DNA of 64,000 bases from an uncultured Eubacteriales bacterium (GTDB lineage: Bacteria > Bacillota > Clostridia > Oscillospirales > CAG-382). Below, piece by piece: positions 51,089 to 60,052 of the stretch. Position numbers and translations under genes: made by a program. How positions within the stretch are numbered: position 1 is the stretch's first letter; every line of letters begins with the position of its first letter. The stretch covers positions 10,704 through 74,703 of the forward strand of contig CAKSCV010000013.1 of assembly GCA_934444645.1 (NCBI GenBank), in the 5' to 3' direction. The notes beneath the pieces are model-generated. The model did not search any database and had not been told where the DNA came from. It saw nothing but the letters and a program-made list of their open reading frames with translations.

Positions 51089-51883
51089 ATGAGCCAAAAG
51101 CCGGAAAAATTCCGTTCGCCCTATCTATCCCACCGTGACCGGATTCCGTTCGCTTTGAAACGGATTCTTATGCCGGATACGGATTTTACGTTTGTATACA
51201 GCGGGCATTTGGAATACAGCATTGATGACAGCGAACCGTTTTCGGTAGGTGCCGGCGAAGCATTATTTGTGCCGCGCGGTCACACGCGTGAGCGATTTGC
51301 CGGGACAGAGCGCGCCGTATATACCTCCATCATTCTCCCCGGCGATACGCCGCTGCCGGTAGAGCTACCGTTTCTCATTCGGAATGCGGACAGCTATGAT
51401 ATTAAATACTGTATTGACCGGTTGACCGAATTATACGTTTCGCCGGTTCCGTTTGCCAACGAGCTTGCCGACACGCTCTTTCAGTATCTGATTTATTCCC
51501 TTGCCAGCGCAAATGAAAAAAACCGGAAAAACCGGTATGTGGACAATATGCAGCGCTATATCTGCGCGTCGTTTTCCGAGAAGATATGCTTGGAGAAGGT
51601 TGCCAAAAGCGCCCACATCAGCAAATCCTATGCCTCGTATATTTTCCGCAAGGAGACCGGCCTATCCATAAACAGCTATATTTTGGACATTCGTATGCAG
51701 CACGCCACGCAGTTATTGCGTTATACCAACAAAAGCATTGCCGACATTGCCGCAAAGACCGGATTTCCGGACATCTATTATTTTTCACGCGCATTTAAGC
51801 GAAAAATGAGCGTATCGCCCAGCGAATACCGTGAGCAATACCGCAAGGAGGGCAACGAGCACCGGATCGGTGTTCCGGTATAA
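51089..51883 (+). CDS. AraC-family transcriptional regulator with cupin sensor, divergent to GH2
   Basis: The 264-residue regulator has an N-terminal cupin-like sensor (LEYSIDDSEPFSVGAGEALFVPRGHTRERF) of the AraC type, then two helix-turn-helix units at the C terminus (ICLEKVAKSAHISKSYASYIF and IADIAAKTGFPDIYYFSRAFKRKMSVSPSEYR). ATG 51089 is chosen because GAGGAGGTAAAC precedes it. It is divergently transcribed from the GH2 gene over a shared 200-base control region, so it probably activates that gene when a galactoside or released sugar binds. Confidence 0.93.
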   Translation: MSQKPEKFRSPYLSHRDRIPFALKRILMPDTDFTFVYSGHLEYSIDDSEPFSVGAGEALFVPRGHTRERFAGTERAVYTSIILPGDTPLPVELPFLIRNADSYDIKYCIDRLTELYVSPVPFANELADTLFQYLIYSLASANEKNRKNRYVDNMQRYICASFSEKICLEKVAKSAHISKSYASYIFRKETGLSINSYILDIRMQHATQLLRYTNKSIADIAAKTGFPDIYYFSRAFKRKMSVSPSEYREQYRKEGNEHRIGVPV

Positions 51884-51900
51884 AGCCGCAAGGCGGCAAA

Positions 51901-52149
51901 GAATTTAATTTGGTTTGTGCGAAGTTGTAGTTTTGTGCGCTGATTCGAGGTTTGCAGAACCTCGAATCTCCCTGCGAAAGGGACGATTCAAAACTCTGTC
52001 GAAGAAAATTTTAGCAAAGCTTCCGACGACACGAGCCGAACCCGGTTTTTGGCACAAAACGGCGTCGAAGAGGCTTTGAATCGGTGCGAAAGGGTTGCTG
52101 TCGTGCAGACGCAAGACTGATATGTTTCGAAAAAGGATGTTGTACTGCA
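51901..52149 (+). repeat. structured interspersed repeat, copy E (class II, short form)
   Basis: A head starting GAATTTAATTTGGTTTG with a GAGGTTTGC/ACCTC hairpin is joined directly to a class II domain; the two middle hairpins are absent. CGATTCAAA (51984-51992) and TTTGAATCG (52075-52083) close the domain. GTCGAAG (51998-52004) pairs with CTTCCGAC (52020-52027), in the place of GCCGGAA/TTCCGGC in copy B. GTCGTGCAGACGCAAGAC and TTGTACTGCA follow. The region from here to 52275 shows no convincing gene. Confidence 0.85.
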
Positions 52150-52275
52150 TTTACATTACAGGAGATAAATCGCGAATCCGGCAAGATGCTGGTTGCAGGC
52201 ACATCCTGCAGAATGGTATCGTGGAATGCTTTTGAAAACGAGCTGGTCAAAAACGGATTAACTCTCATTAAAAGC

Positions 52276-52307
52276 GGAACAGGCATGACCAAAATCATGC
52301 CTGTTCC
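52276..52307. repeat. perfect hairpin downstream of repeat copy E
   Basis: GGAACAGGCATG and CATGCCTGTTCC form a 12-bp stem with an 8-base loop. It lacks a clear T tract and may be a terminator remnant for the plus-strand AraC transcript. Confidence 0.55.
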
Positions 52308-52334
52308 ATAAAATTTGAATTTTACTGTCTTGCC

Positions 52335-52361
52335 AAAAGTTCCCATTTCGGGAACTTTTTT
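52335..52361. terminator. terminator between repeat E and mglC
   Basis: AAAAGTTCCC and GGGAACTTTTTT enclose ATTTC. It can serve the plus-strand transcripts and, with its A-run, the mgl operon ending at 52420. Confidence 0.85.
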
Positions 52362-52419
52362 ATGCTCACAGAACATTTGCCCGTTTTGGGGGAAAGCGCA
52401 GTCCGCCGCAGCGGCTTTT

Positions 52420-53505
52420 TTATTTGCGCGCCAAATATTTGCGCATATCGATGGCACAGGCAATCAAAATGATAAGACCTTTGATGACATATAACATGTT
52501 CGCATCGACCGACAGGAAGTTAAGGCCGGCGAAAATGATCTGAAGAAGAAATACGCCGAGCACGATGCCGCTGATCTTACCGGTACCGCCGACAAACGAA
52601 ACGCCGCCGATAACGCACGCTGCAATCGCGTCGCTCTCGTAGTTAAGACCGGTATTGGCCGAGCAGGACGCAATGCGCGCGCCCTCGATGAAACCGGTGA
52701 TGCCGTACATCACGCCGGCTAAGATAAACACGCCGACGATCGTCCAGAATACGTTAACGCCCGAAACATTGGCGGCTTCCTCGTTTGAACCGACGGCAAA
52801 CATATTCTTGCCGAATTTGGTTTTATTCCAGATAACCCACATGATAGCGGTTAAAATGACAGCGTACAGCACATATTTCGGCACAGCCGTGTCGCCGATC
52901 TTAAAAAGCGTGCCTTTGATGAAATCGGTATACGATGCGTCGAGACCCGAAAGCGTCTGACCATTGTTGGTTCCGATCTTGAGGTACATGAGAATCAAAC
53001 CGAATGTGATAAGCTGGGTCGAAAGCGTGACGATAAACGGATGCAGCTTGAATTTTGCCACAAAGAAGCCGTTGACAAAGCCGAGAATCGCACCGACCGC
53101 GATGACAGCCAAAAGCACTACCCAAAGCGGCAGAACGCCGAGATTCGGAAACAGCTTGTTCGGATAATTCGCCGCCTGCAGCAGCGAACCGGCAATACAC
53201 GCGGTAAGACCTACCGCACGGCCTGCGGAAATATCCGTGCCGGTGAGCACGATCGCGCCGCCGATACCGAGCGCAATCGGCAGCTTTGCCGCCGTAAGTG
53301 AAATAATATTGACAATCGAGGGAACCGACAGAAATGCCGGAACTTTGACGGCAATATAGATAACGGCAATGAAAATGATGATAAACATCGCATTGTTAAA
53401 GAGAAGGTCGCTGATCTTTCGCGCTTTGTCCTTGCCGCTCAGAGCGGAAAAGGCGGCAAAACGTCCGGAAAGTCCCGTACTCTTTTTTGCATTATTCTCT
53501 GACAT
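52420..53505 (-). CDS. mglC: galactose/methylgalactoside ABC importer permease
   Basis: The 361-residue membrane protein has about ten transmembrane helices and the BPD_transp_2 pattern: AKLPIALGIGGAIVLTGTDISAGRAVGL, NGFFVAKFKLHPFIVTLSTQ and CVIGGVSFVGGTGKISGIVLGV. Among RbsC-like permeases, the NNGQTLSGLDASYTDF region and gene order mglB-mglA-mglC favour the galactose type. It is the last gene of the operon, 52 bases after mglA. Confidence 0.92.
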   Translation of the reverse strand: MSENNAKKSTGLSGRFAAFSALSGKDKARKISDLLFNNAMFIIIFIAVIYIAVKVPAFLSVPSIVNIISLTAAKLPIALGIGGAIVLTGTDISAGRAVGLTACIAGSLLQAANYPNKLFPNLGVLPLWVVLLAVIAVGAILGFVNGFFVAKFKLHPFIVTLSTQLITFGLILMYLKIGTNNGQTLSGLDASYTDFIKGTLFKIGDTAVPKYVLYAVILTAIMWVIWNKTKFGKNMFAVGSNEEAANVSGVNVFWTIVGVFILAGVMYGITGFIEGARIASCSANTGLNYESDAIAACVIGGVSFVGGTGKISGIVLGVFLLQIIFAGLNFLSVDANMLYVIKGLIILIACAIDMRKYLARK

Positions 53506-53557
53506 AAGATCCTTCCTTTGATTCTAAAAAAGCTGTTTTTACAGCGAAATTTCCGCT

Positions 53558-55066
53558 TTAAGCAAATTTTGCCGCAAGCGCCATGATTTCCTCTTGTGTG
53601 GTATTGGCAGCGTCCACTTCACCCGAAAGCTTTCCGCCGCTCATGACCAAGATCCGGTCACATACGCCAAGTAACTCCGGCATTTCGGAGGAGACCATAA
53701 GCACGGTCTTTCCTTTGCTTGCAAGGTCGATGATAAGCTGGTAAATTTCGTATTTTGCGCCAACGTCGATGCCTCTGGTCGGTTCGTCGAGAAGAAGAAC
53801 CGTCGGGTCGGTGAGCAGCCAGCGTCCTAAAATGACCTTCTGTTGGTTGCCGCCCGAAAGCGAGCGGATTTTTGTTTTTTGGCTCGGCGTTTTGACGCGC
53901 ATGGACTTTATACACCAATCGGTGCTTTCTCTCATTTTTTTCTTGCTCAAAAACGGCCCGATCTTGTCCTTATCCAGGCTGGAAACGGTGGTGTTTTCGC
54001 AGATATCGAGAATCCCGAAAATGCCGGTTGCACGGCGTTCCTCGGTAAGATACGCAAAACCGTTTTTAATGGATTCGCCGGGTCGGCGGTTCAGCACCTT
54101 TTTGCCGTTCAAATACACGTCGCCGCTTCTTTTGGTGGCTGTACCGAACAAGACCGAAAGCAGAGAGGTTCGTCCGGAGCCGTCAAGACCCGCAATGCCT
54201 AAGATTTCGCCCTTTCGCGCCGTAAACGACACGTCCTTTAATTTGACGTATTCGCCGGTCAGGTGCTCAACGCGCAAAAGCTCGTCGCCGATGACCGTAT
54301 TTTTAGGCGGATAGCGGTTGGTTAGTTCACGTCCGACCATAAGCCGGATGATCTCGTCGGTGGTGAGGTCTTCCGCGTCACGCGTTGCAATCCACTTGCC
54401 GTCGCGCATAATGGTCACTTCATCGGAAATACGTAAAATTTCCGACATCTTATGGGAAATATAGATAATGCCGCAGCCTCGGCCGCGCAACATCCGGATG
54501 ATGCGGAAAAGATGTTCCACTTCCTCTTCGGTTAACGACGAGGTCGGCTCGTCAAACACAATGATCTTGGAATGGTAGGAAACAGCTTTGGCAATTTCCG
54601 CAAGCTGCCGCTTGGCAACCGGCAGGTCACCCATGCGCATTTTCGGGTCAATATCGATATCCAGCTCCTCAAACAGTGCCTTAGTCGCCCGATACATCTT
54701 TTTTTCGCTGGTGAACGGCAGCCCTTTGGCAACAGTCGGAAAACGCCCGAGGAACATATTGTCCATCACGTTCCGCTTGAGCGCCTGATTAAGCTCTTGG
54801 TGCACCATGGCAACGCCGTTTTCCAACGCTTCCTTGGAATTCTTGAATTCGATCTCTTTTCCGTCGAGAACGATTCTGCCGCTGTCTTTATGATAAACGC
54901 CGAAAAGGCACTTCATTAATGTGGACTTTCCGGCACCGTTTTCGCCCATGAGCGCGTGCACCGTGCCGGCCTTGACCGAAAGACGTGCACCGTCAAGAGC
55001 CTTCACGCCCGGAAAGTTCTTTTCAATGTTCTCCATTTGCAAGAGAACCGGTGATTGTTGCTGCAT
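53558..55066 (-). CDS. mglA: galactose/methylgalactoside ABC importer ATP-binding protein (two ATPase domains)
   Basis: This 502-residue protein carries two ABC domains, typical of sugar importers of the CUT2 class. Domain 1 (~8-240) has Walker A GENGAGKSTLMKCLFG and an intact PVAKRQLAEIAKA signature region; domain 2 (~255-500) has GLDGSGRTSLLSVLFG with a degenerate Walker A and LSGGNQQKVILGRWL. ATG 55066 is chosen over the GTG two codons upstream, because AAGGA lies 9 bases before it. It works with MglB and MglC. Confidence 0.93.
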   Translation of the reverse strand: MQQQSPVLLQMENIEKNFPGVKALDGARLSVKAGTVHALMGENGAGKSTLMKCLFGVYHKDSGRIVLDGKEIEFKNSKEALENGVAMVHQELNQALKRNVMDNMFLGRFPTVAKGLPFTSEKKMYRATKALFEELDIDIDPKMRMGDLPVAKRQLAEIAKAVSYHSKIIVFDEPTSSLTEEEVEHLFRIIRMLRGRGCGIIYISHKMSEILRISDEVTIMRDGKWIATRDAEDLTTDEIIRLMVGRELTNRYPPKNTVIGDELLRVEHLTGEYVKLKDVSFTARKGEILGIAGLDGSGRTSLLSVLFGTATKRSGDVYLNGKKVLNRRPGESIKNGFAYLTEERRATGIFGILDICENTTVSSLDKDKIGPFLSKKKMRESTDWCIKSMRVKTPSQKTKIRSLSGGNQQKVILGRWLLTDPTVLLLDEPTRGIDVGAKYEIYQLIIDLASKGKTVLMVSSEMPELLGVCDRILVMSGGKLSGEVDAANTTQEEIMALAAKFA

Positions 55067-55180
55067 AAACACCTGTCCTTTTTATGCTGTCGGTTAAGAG
55101 TTTTTTCCGGAAAGAGCAGTCGGTTGTTTCATTTCCGACTGCTCTGAAAAAGAAATGCGTAAAAGAAACGCGTATTTCCG

Positions 55181-56251
55181 TTATTCGCCGATATAGGTGG
55201 CGTAAGGAATGTTTACACGCCAGGTGCCGACGACCGAATCGGCAGCAACGCCTTCGAAAGCGTTTTTGCCGTTCAGGTAGTTTCCGGTGATGGTGGTAAT
55301 GGTGCTTGCCATACCGTCCGCATCCTGCTTAATGGTACCGATCATGGTGCCGGCATTGATAGCCGCTTTGGCGGCATCGGTTGCATCAACGCCGAATACC
55401 GGAATGGTCTTGCCGTTGCCGTCGTTGTAGCCGGAGCTTTGAAGACCGGAGATCGCGCCGAGTGCCATTTCGTCGTTGTTGGCGATGACAAGCTCGATCA
55501 TGTTGTTGCCGGCTTCACTGTACTGGGCAAGAATGGTGGTCATATATTCGGTAGCAGCCTGCGAGGACCAGGTTCCGTTTTGGTCAACAAGATACTTGTT
55601 GGCGTTGTTTGCGTCATAGAACTCGATTTCCGGCTTTCCTGCCGCGGTGAGAATCTTGTTGCAGTCCTCCACGCCGTACTGGGTGCGGGCAATCGCTTCC
55701 ATGTTGCCCTCCTGACCCTTGAACATAACGTAGCTGATCTTGCCGTCGTTATTCAGGTCAAGGCTGCCGTAGTTGGCAAGCACATATTCGCCGACCATTT
55801 CGCCCTGCATATGACCGGCCATTTCATAGTCGGTGCCGACGAAAACGCATTTATCATAGCTGCTGACGACCGATTCGTCTACCGAACGGTTGAAGAAGAT
55901 AACCGGAATGTTCTTTGCCTTTGCCATATCGACAATGTTTTGGGCGGTGTCGTTCGAGCCGGTGTCAACGACATTGACGATCAAAAGCTTAGAGCCTTTG
56001 GTGATGGCGGTGGTGATCTGTTCGGTCTGGGTGGTCTGGTTGCCGTTGGCGTCATAGTTGTTGTACTTAATGCCGCTGTCCCCGAGCAGCTTGTCCATGG
56101 CGGAACGAACGCTGGAAATGTAGGTGTCGCTGAAGGTGTAATAGAAAACGGAAACTTCTCCGTCGGACGAATCCGAAGAGTCTTTGTTGCCGCAGGCGGC
56201 AAGGGTTACAATGCACACAAGGGCAAGAATGAGCGCTAAGAGTTTTTTCAT
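55181..56251 (-). CDS. mglB: galactose/glucose-binding lipoprotein of the Mgl importer
   Basis: A lipoprotein signal (MKKLLALILALVCIVTLAAC) anchors this ~356-residue solute-binding protein outside the membrane. The Peripla_BP_4 pattern is clear: VSVFYYTFSDTYISSVRSAM, KLLIVNVVDTGSNDTAQNIVDMAKAKNIPVIFFNRSV, IELVIANNDEMALGAISGLQ and IPVFGVDATDAAKAAINAGTMIGTIKQDA, close to MglB and calcium-site galactose-binding proteins. Start 56251 (or 56257, two codons upstream) follows GGAGGTAAA. The first gene of the mgl operon; it probably takes up galactose released by the secreted GH2 enzyme. Confidence 0.93.
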   Translation of the reverse strand: MKKLLALILALVCIVTLAACGNKDSSDSSDGEVSVFYYTFSDTYISSVRSAMDKLLGDSGIKYNNYDANGNQTTQTEQITTAITKGSKLLIVNVVDTGSNDTAQNIVDMAKAKNIPVIFFNRSVDESVVSSYDKCVFVGTDYEMAGHMQGEMVGEYVLANYGSLDLNNDGKISYVMFKGQEGNMEAIARTQYGVEDCNKILTAAGKPEIEFYDANNANKYLVDQNGTWSSQAATEYMTTILAQYSEAGNNMIELVIANNDEMALGAISGLQSSGYNDGNGKTIPVFGVDATDAAKAAINAGTMIGTIKQDADGMASTITTITGNYLNGKNAFEGVAADSVVGTWRVNIPYATYIGE

Positions 56252-56310
56252 TATCATTTTACCTCCAAAATTTTTTTGAAACAACAGTTCAAGCTCTTGT
56301 CTCTGTTTTT

Positions 56311-56339
56311 ATTATATGGTATAAGCACAAAAAAGAAAA
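56311..56339 (-). promoter_or_regulatory. possible mgl operon promoter
   Basis: Minus-strand -10 TATAAT (plus 56311-56316) is consensus; the -35 at the right distance is only TTTTCT, so an activator may be needed. The 310-base gap 56252-56561 also contains the terminator at 56496-56534 and is otherwise AT-rich without a gene. Confidence 0.5.
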
Positions 56340-56495
56340 TAGTAATTTTTGTTGAAATTGTAAAGTTTTTTATTCTGTTTGCACCTAAAAAATGTTAAAT
56401 TTGCACATGTTGCACAAAAACGAACTGCCTTATTTATGTGTAATATCTAAAAGCTGTCTGACGGCGCGAAACCGTGAAATTTGCATAAAGCACAT

Positions 56496-56534
56496 AAAAT
56501 AACGGTGAGAACAAAACCTTCTCACCGTTATTTT
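56496..56534 (-). terminator. terminator of the RraA-GH13-GH10-SDR operon
   Basis: AAAATAACGGTGAGAA and TTCTCACCGTTATTTT form a 16-bp perfect stem with a 7-base loop, 27 bases beyond the SDR stop. Confidence 0.92.
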
Positions 56535-56561
56535 GTACATAGAATTCTGTTTTTATGCGTT

Positions 56562-57290
56562 TTATTTGACCGACATGCCGCCATCGACAAACAAATTCTG
56601 CCCCGTGATGTAGGACGCGTCCTCCGAGCAAAGGAAGGCGATCGCACCGGCAATTTTGTCGGGCGACGCGCAAAAGCCGACCGGGATCTTGGAAAGCACC
56701 GTTTTGCGGTATTCCTCGTCGGCAAGAGCCACAGCGTTGCGGTCGGTCGCCACCACGCCGGGCGCAACGCTGTTGACCGTCACACCCGTACCGGCAAGCT
56801 GAAGCGACAAGGAACGCGCCATCAGCGTCAGTGCCGCCTTGCTCGACGAATACACAAGCATATCCGGATGGGGCTTGGCTTCCTGCACGCTGCCGACCGT
56901 CACAATGCGGCCGAATCCCTTTTTCACCATGCCGGGCGCATAGGTCTGCATAAGAAACAGATTGGCGCGGAAATTGCAGTTCATCTGCGTTTCGTATTCT
57001 TCGGGCGTGATCTCGTTCCACTTTTTGCGAAACTGAATCGACGCGTTGAGCACAAGTGCGTCCACGTTGCCCGTCATTTCGTACAGCTTTTCGGCGCAGT
57101 CGGCCTTGCACAGGTCGTACTTCACAAGCGTGCATACGCCGCCGTTTTGTTCGATTAACGTCTTGGTTTCTTCGGCGGCTTTCGTGTTTCCGACATAGTT
57201 TGCGTAAATTTCATAGCCCATTCCGGAAAGCGCGATGGCTGTCGCACGGCCGATGCCGCGCCCTGCGCCGGTGATCAGTGCTTTTTTCAT
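56562..57290 (-). CDS. short-chain dehydrogenase/reductase (FabG-like)
   Basis: The 242-residue oxidoreductase has a complete SDR pattern: cofactor motif TGAGRGIGRATA, LVLNAS in place of NNAG, catalytic Ser in VGSVQEAK, the YSSSK Tyr-Lys pair, and PGVVATD. The acidic/neutral residue pattern after strand 2 does not settle NAD versus NADP. ATG 57290 is chosen, with GAGG 12 bases upstream; a TTG four codons earlier is too close to it. As the last gene of a glycan operon it more likely acts on a sugar or uronate than in fatty acid synthesis. Confidence 0.9.
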   Translation of the reverse strand: MKKALITGAGRGIGRATAIALSGMGYEIYANYVGNTKAAEETKTLIEQNGGVCTLVKYDLCKADCAEKLYEMTGNVDALVLNASIQFRKKWNEITPEEYETQMNCNFRANLFLMQTYAPGMVKKGFGRIVTVGSVQEAKPHPDMLVYSSSKAALTLMARSLSLQLAGTGVTVNSVAPGVVATDRNAVALADEEYRKTVLSKIPVGFCASPDKIAGAIAFLCSEDASYITGQNLFVDGGMSVK

Positions 57291-57311
57291 GGTTTTCTGC
57301 AACCTCGGTTC

Positions 57312-58658
57312 TTACAGTTTGATGTCATACGGGCGTTCGTAATGCGTATCGAGCTTAAATGAATGCGTGCTTTCGCCCTTTTCGGTGGTAACGATCGCGT
57401 CATAATCGCCGTAAAAGCCCTTGAACACGGCTTCGCCGCCGCAGTCGGTGGTAACGGTCGTTTCGGTGTGCCAGCTGTCGATGAGGGATTTATAGGCTTT
57501 CAAAATCGGTTTTTCGGTCATATCATAGCGGAGCATGCCGCCGCAAAAGTAGTTTTCGCCCTCCAGCGTTCCCTGCGGCGCCCAAGCAGCATAGCCGTCC
57601 ACAAAATTCCAGTATACGATACCCTCCATGCCGGGTGCGGCGAACCACAGGCGGTACATAAGATGAAGTATTTCCGCCTGAATTTCCTCGTCGCCCGCGT
57701 CAAGGCTGTATGCCGGAAGTGTGACCTCGGAAACCTGCATGGGCAGGCCGAAATCGTGGTATAAACGCATCTGCTCGATGGTGAAAATCGGGTTGTAACG
57801 GAAGGAAGCACAGTTCGGCTCATCCGCGCGCCGCCAGAACGAGTGCGCCTGGAAACTTACCTTGTTGCAGGGTGCGCCGTTTTTCAGCATCCGCTCAATC
57901 ATCATATAGTACGGCGTGCGGTTGACGTTGAGATCACCGTCGCCAAGCAAAGCCGCTTCGTTGATAATGCGTCCGTTGTACGGGAAATATTTTTTCGCAA
58001 CCTCAAACACCCATTCGAGATAGTCGTATTCATTGATAAGCGCCGGCTGCTCCTTGTTGAAAAAGCGGCGGCAGAGCAGCTCGTTTGTCACATCGAAATC
58101 CTCGATGACGTCGGCATAGCGTGCGCCGATCTCGGCAAAATGCTTGTCGTACATAATTTTTGCTTCACGCGCGTCGCGCGGCAGATAATCCGGATGGAAT
58201 TTCGACGTGTCGTAGGCAAGGCAATGTCCTTTCATGCGCATACCGTGTTCTCTGCAATATTCGACGCAAAGGTCGGGCGCGGGACGGCGGTAGACTTTAG
58301 GCGAATCCTTGGCATAGCGCGGCTTGCCGTAGACCGGCTCAAGGTCGCTCCAATAAAACGGAACGGTGGCATAGTTGAAATATTTGTGGAAGATTTCGCG
58401 ATACTTCGCGTTCTTTTCCTCGGTTTCGAATTCGTCGAGCATGAAAATGTTGCAGCCGAATTTGAAGGTGTGCGATTTCTGGACAAGCTTTACCGTCGCG
58501 CCCTTGACCGGCTTGCCGTCGGCGTCCTTGACGCTTATGCGGCCGAAGCCCTTGCGGTTGGTTTCGATACCGTTTTTGATGTAATCCTCGGCATAATCTT
58601 TGTGGCGGTAATAGGTCGCGAACACCTTTTCGCGGCGTTCCTTGGCTGTTGTTTCCAT
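57312..58658 (-). CDS. GH10 endo-beta-xylanase-like enzyme, cytoplasmic
   Basis: The 448-residue protein has no signal peptide. A small N-terminal beta domain (GFGRISVKDADGKPVKGATVKLVQK, ~25-60) precedes the GH10 barrel (~65-400) with FKFGCNIFM, RMKGHCLAYD, the acid/base Glu193 in FDVTNELL and the nucleophile Glu311 in MQVSEVTLP. GH10 enzymes cut xylan backbones; intracellular forms act on short xylo-oligosaccharides. A C-terminal beta domain (TVTTDCGGEAVFKGFYGDYD) ends it. Start 58658 has GGAG 7 bases upstream. In the RraA-GH13-GH10-SDR operon. Confidence 0.9.
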   Translation of the reverse strand: METTAKERREKVFATYYRHKDYAEDYIKNGIETNRKGFGRISVKDADGKPVKGATVKLVQKSHTFKFGCNIFMLDEFETEEKNAKYREIFHKYFNYATVPFYWSDLEPVYGKPRYAKDSPKVYRRPAPDLCVEYCREHGMRMKGHCLAYDTSKFHPDYLPRDAREAKIMYDKHFAEIGARYADVIEDFDVTNELLCRRFFNKEQPALINEYDYLEWVFEVAKKYFPYNGRIINEAALLGDGDLNVNRTPYYMMIERMLKNGAPCNKVSFQAHSFWRRADEPNCASFRYNPIFTIEQMRLYHDFGLPMQVSEVTLPAYSLDAGDEEIQAEILHLMYRLWFAAPGMEGIVYWNFVDGYAAWAPQGTLEGENYFCGGMLRYDMTEKPILKAYKSLIDSWHTETTVTTDCGGEAVFKGFYGDYDAIVTTEKGESTHSFKLDTHYERPYDIKL

Positions 58659-58710
58659 GAAAAATCTCCTTTGTTTCCCATTGTATTTAGAGTTTTCGGT
58701 TTGTTCCGAA

Positions 58711-60012
58711 TCAACCTTTGCAGACAAAATATCCGTAATCTCCGAGCGTTGTTTTCTCACCGAGCACGGCGTTATGCTCTAAAAGAATTTGCTTTCCGAC
58801 AAATGTGGCCGGTATGTCCTCCGCCTTGTCCGACAGATTTACGCCGACTGTGAGCCTGTATTTTCCCGTGCCGCGCGTAAACACAAGCGTCTTTTCACCG
58901 ACATGTATGAATGCGGTGTCCTTTCCGGCTAATGCCGGCTCGGTCTTGCGCAGAGAAATGAGCGCACGGATAAGCGCACGGTGCCGCACGGCGTTTTCCG
59001 TTAAATAGGTATCCCAGGTGACGGTGCAGTCGCGCCCGGCTGAATGCTCACGGCTGTAAAAAATGCTGTTGCGGTGAACATCGCAGGCCTCTACGCCGCC
59101 ATAAAGGAAAAATACGCCATCCATGAGCGCGTCAAGCACCAGTGCCGCGTTCACGCCCTCCGTTCCGGGATTCACTTCATAGCGTGTTTCCATGCAGTCG
59201 TTGGCGTAATCATGATTGTCGAGCGCACGTAATAACAGCGGATGATACGGCGCGCCGTCGATATCGCTCTGATACCGTGCCGGAAGCGCATCGGCGTTCT
59301 TTTTGCCGCGCAGAACCGCTTGCGTGTCGGTTGACCAGTCGAAATTGTAAAAAGCGTCAAAGCCGGTATGCTCGTCGCCGTCCGGAGGGCACTCGTCCAC
59401 CATGAAAAAGTCTTTTTTTAATTCTCTGCACCGCCGAATGCCTTCTTTCCAAAAGTCCATCGGACACAGCGAACCGACATCACACCGATAACCGTCCACG
59501 TCGCAGACTTGAATCCAATATAGCATATTATCATACAGATATTCGCGAAGCGCTGGATTTTCAAAATTTAAGCGCGGAAACGCCCATTCGCCGGTAAACG
59601 GCGAACCGTCCGGGTTCCTTTGAATGAAATCCGGATGTTCCTTTAGAAACACGGCGTTCGGTCCGCAGTGGTAGTACACAAGGTCGAATAAAACCTTTAA
59701 CCCAAGCTCATGCGCACGTTTTACAAAGTTGATTAAATCTTCTTTGGTGCCGTATTCCGGATCGACCGCAAAATAATCCTTCATGCGATACGGATTTTTC
59801 GGATTCTCAAAGCCGGAAGCGATCTGCCGTTCGCTCCAATAGGTTTTATCCATGCCGTCATCCGACAGAAAAACCGGGCAAAGATAAACATAGTCCACAC
59901 CGAGCGACGCGATATCCGCAAGGTGGGCACTTGCCGCCGCAAGTGTGCCCTCACGCGTAAAGGCACGCGGAAACAGCTGATAAATCGTGGTTTGCGCAAA
60001 ATTCTGTGTCAT
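58711..60012 (-). CDS. GH13 alpha-amylase-family enzyme, cytoplasmic
   Basis: The 433-residue protein is a single GH13 barrel plus a small C-terminal sandwich; no signal peptide. TIYQLFPRAFTREG marks the first strand, GLKVLFDLVYYHCGPNA region I, DGYRCDVGSLCP region II with nucleophile Asp178, FFMVDECPP region III with Glu207 as acid, and LRALDNHDYAND region IV with Asp268. It probably hydrolyses or transfers alpha-glucans or maltooligosaccharides; some GH13 members are glucosyltransferases or sucrose enzymes. AGGAATTG lies upstream of the start. Second gene of its operon. Confidence 0.9.
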   Translation of the reverse strand: MTQNFAQTTIYQLFPRAFTREGTLAAASAHLADIASLGVDYVYLCPVFLSDDGMDKTYWSERQIASGFENPKNPYRMKDYFAVDPEYGTKEDLINFVKRAHELGLKVLFDLVYYHCGPNAVFLKEHPDFIQRNPDGSPFTGEWAFPRLNFENPALREYLYDNMLYWIQVCDVDGYRCDVGSLCPMDFWKEGIRRCRELKKDFFMVDECPPDGDEHTGFDAFYNFDWSTDTQAVLRGKKNADALPARYQSDIDGAPYHPLLLRALDNHDYANDCMETRYEVNPGTEGVNAALVLDALMDGVFFLYGGVEACDVHRNSIFYSREHSAGRDCTVTWDTYLTENAVRHRALIRALISLRKTEPALAGKDTAFIHVGEKTLVFTRGTGKYRLTVGVNLSDKAEDIPATFVGKQILLEHNAVLGEKTTLGDYGYFVCKG

Positions 60013-60052
60013 GAAAACAATTCCTTTCTTAAAATATAAGTCCTTAAAGCTC

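Noticed and set aside
52084..52311. 75-residue plus-strand frame after the AraC gene
   Set aside because: Starts inside repeat copy E and ends in a hairpin; no ribosome site and no family resemblance.
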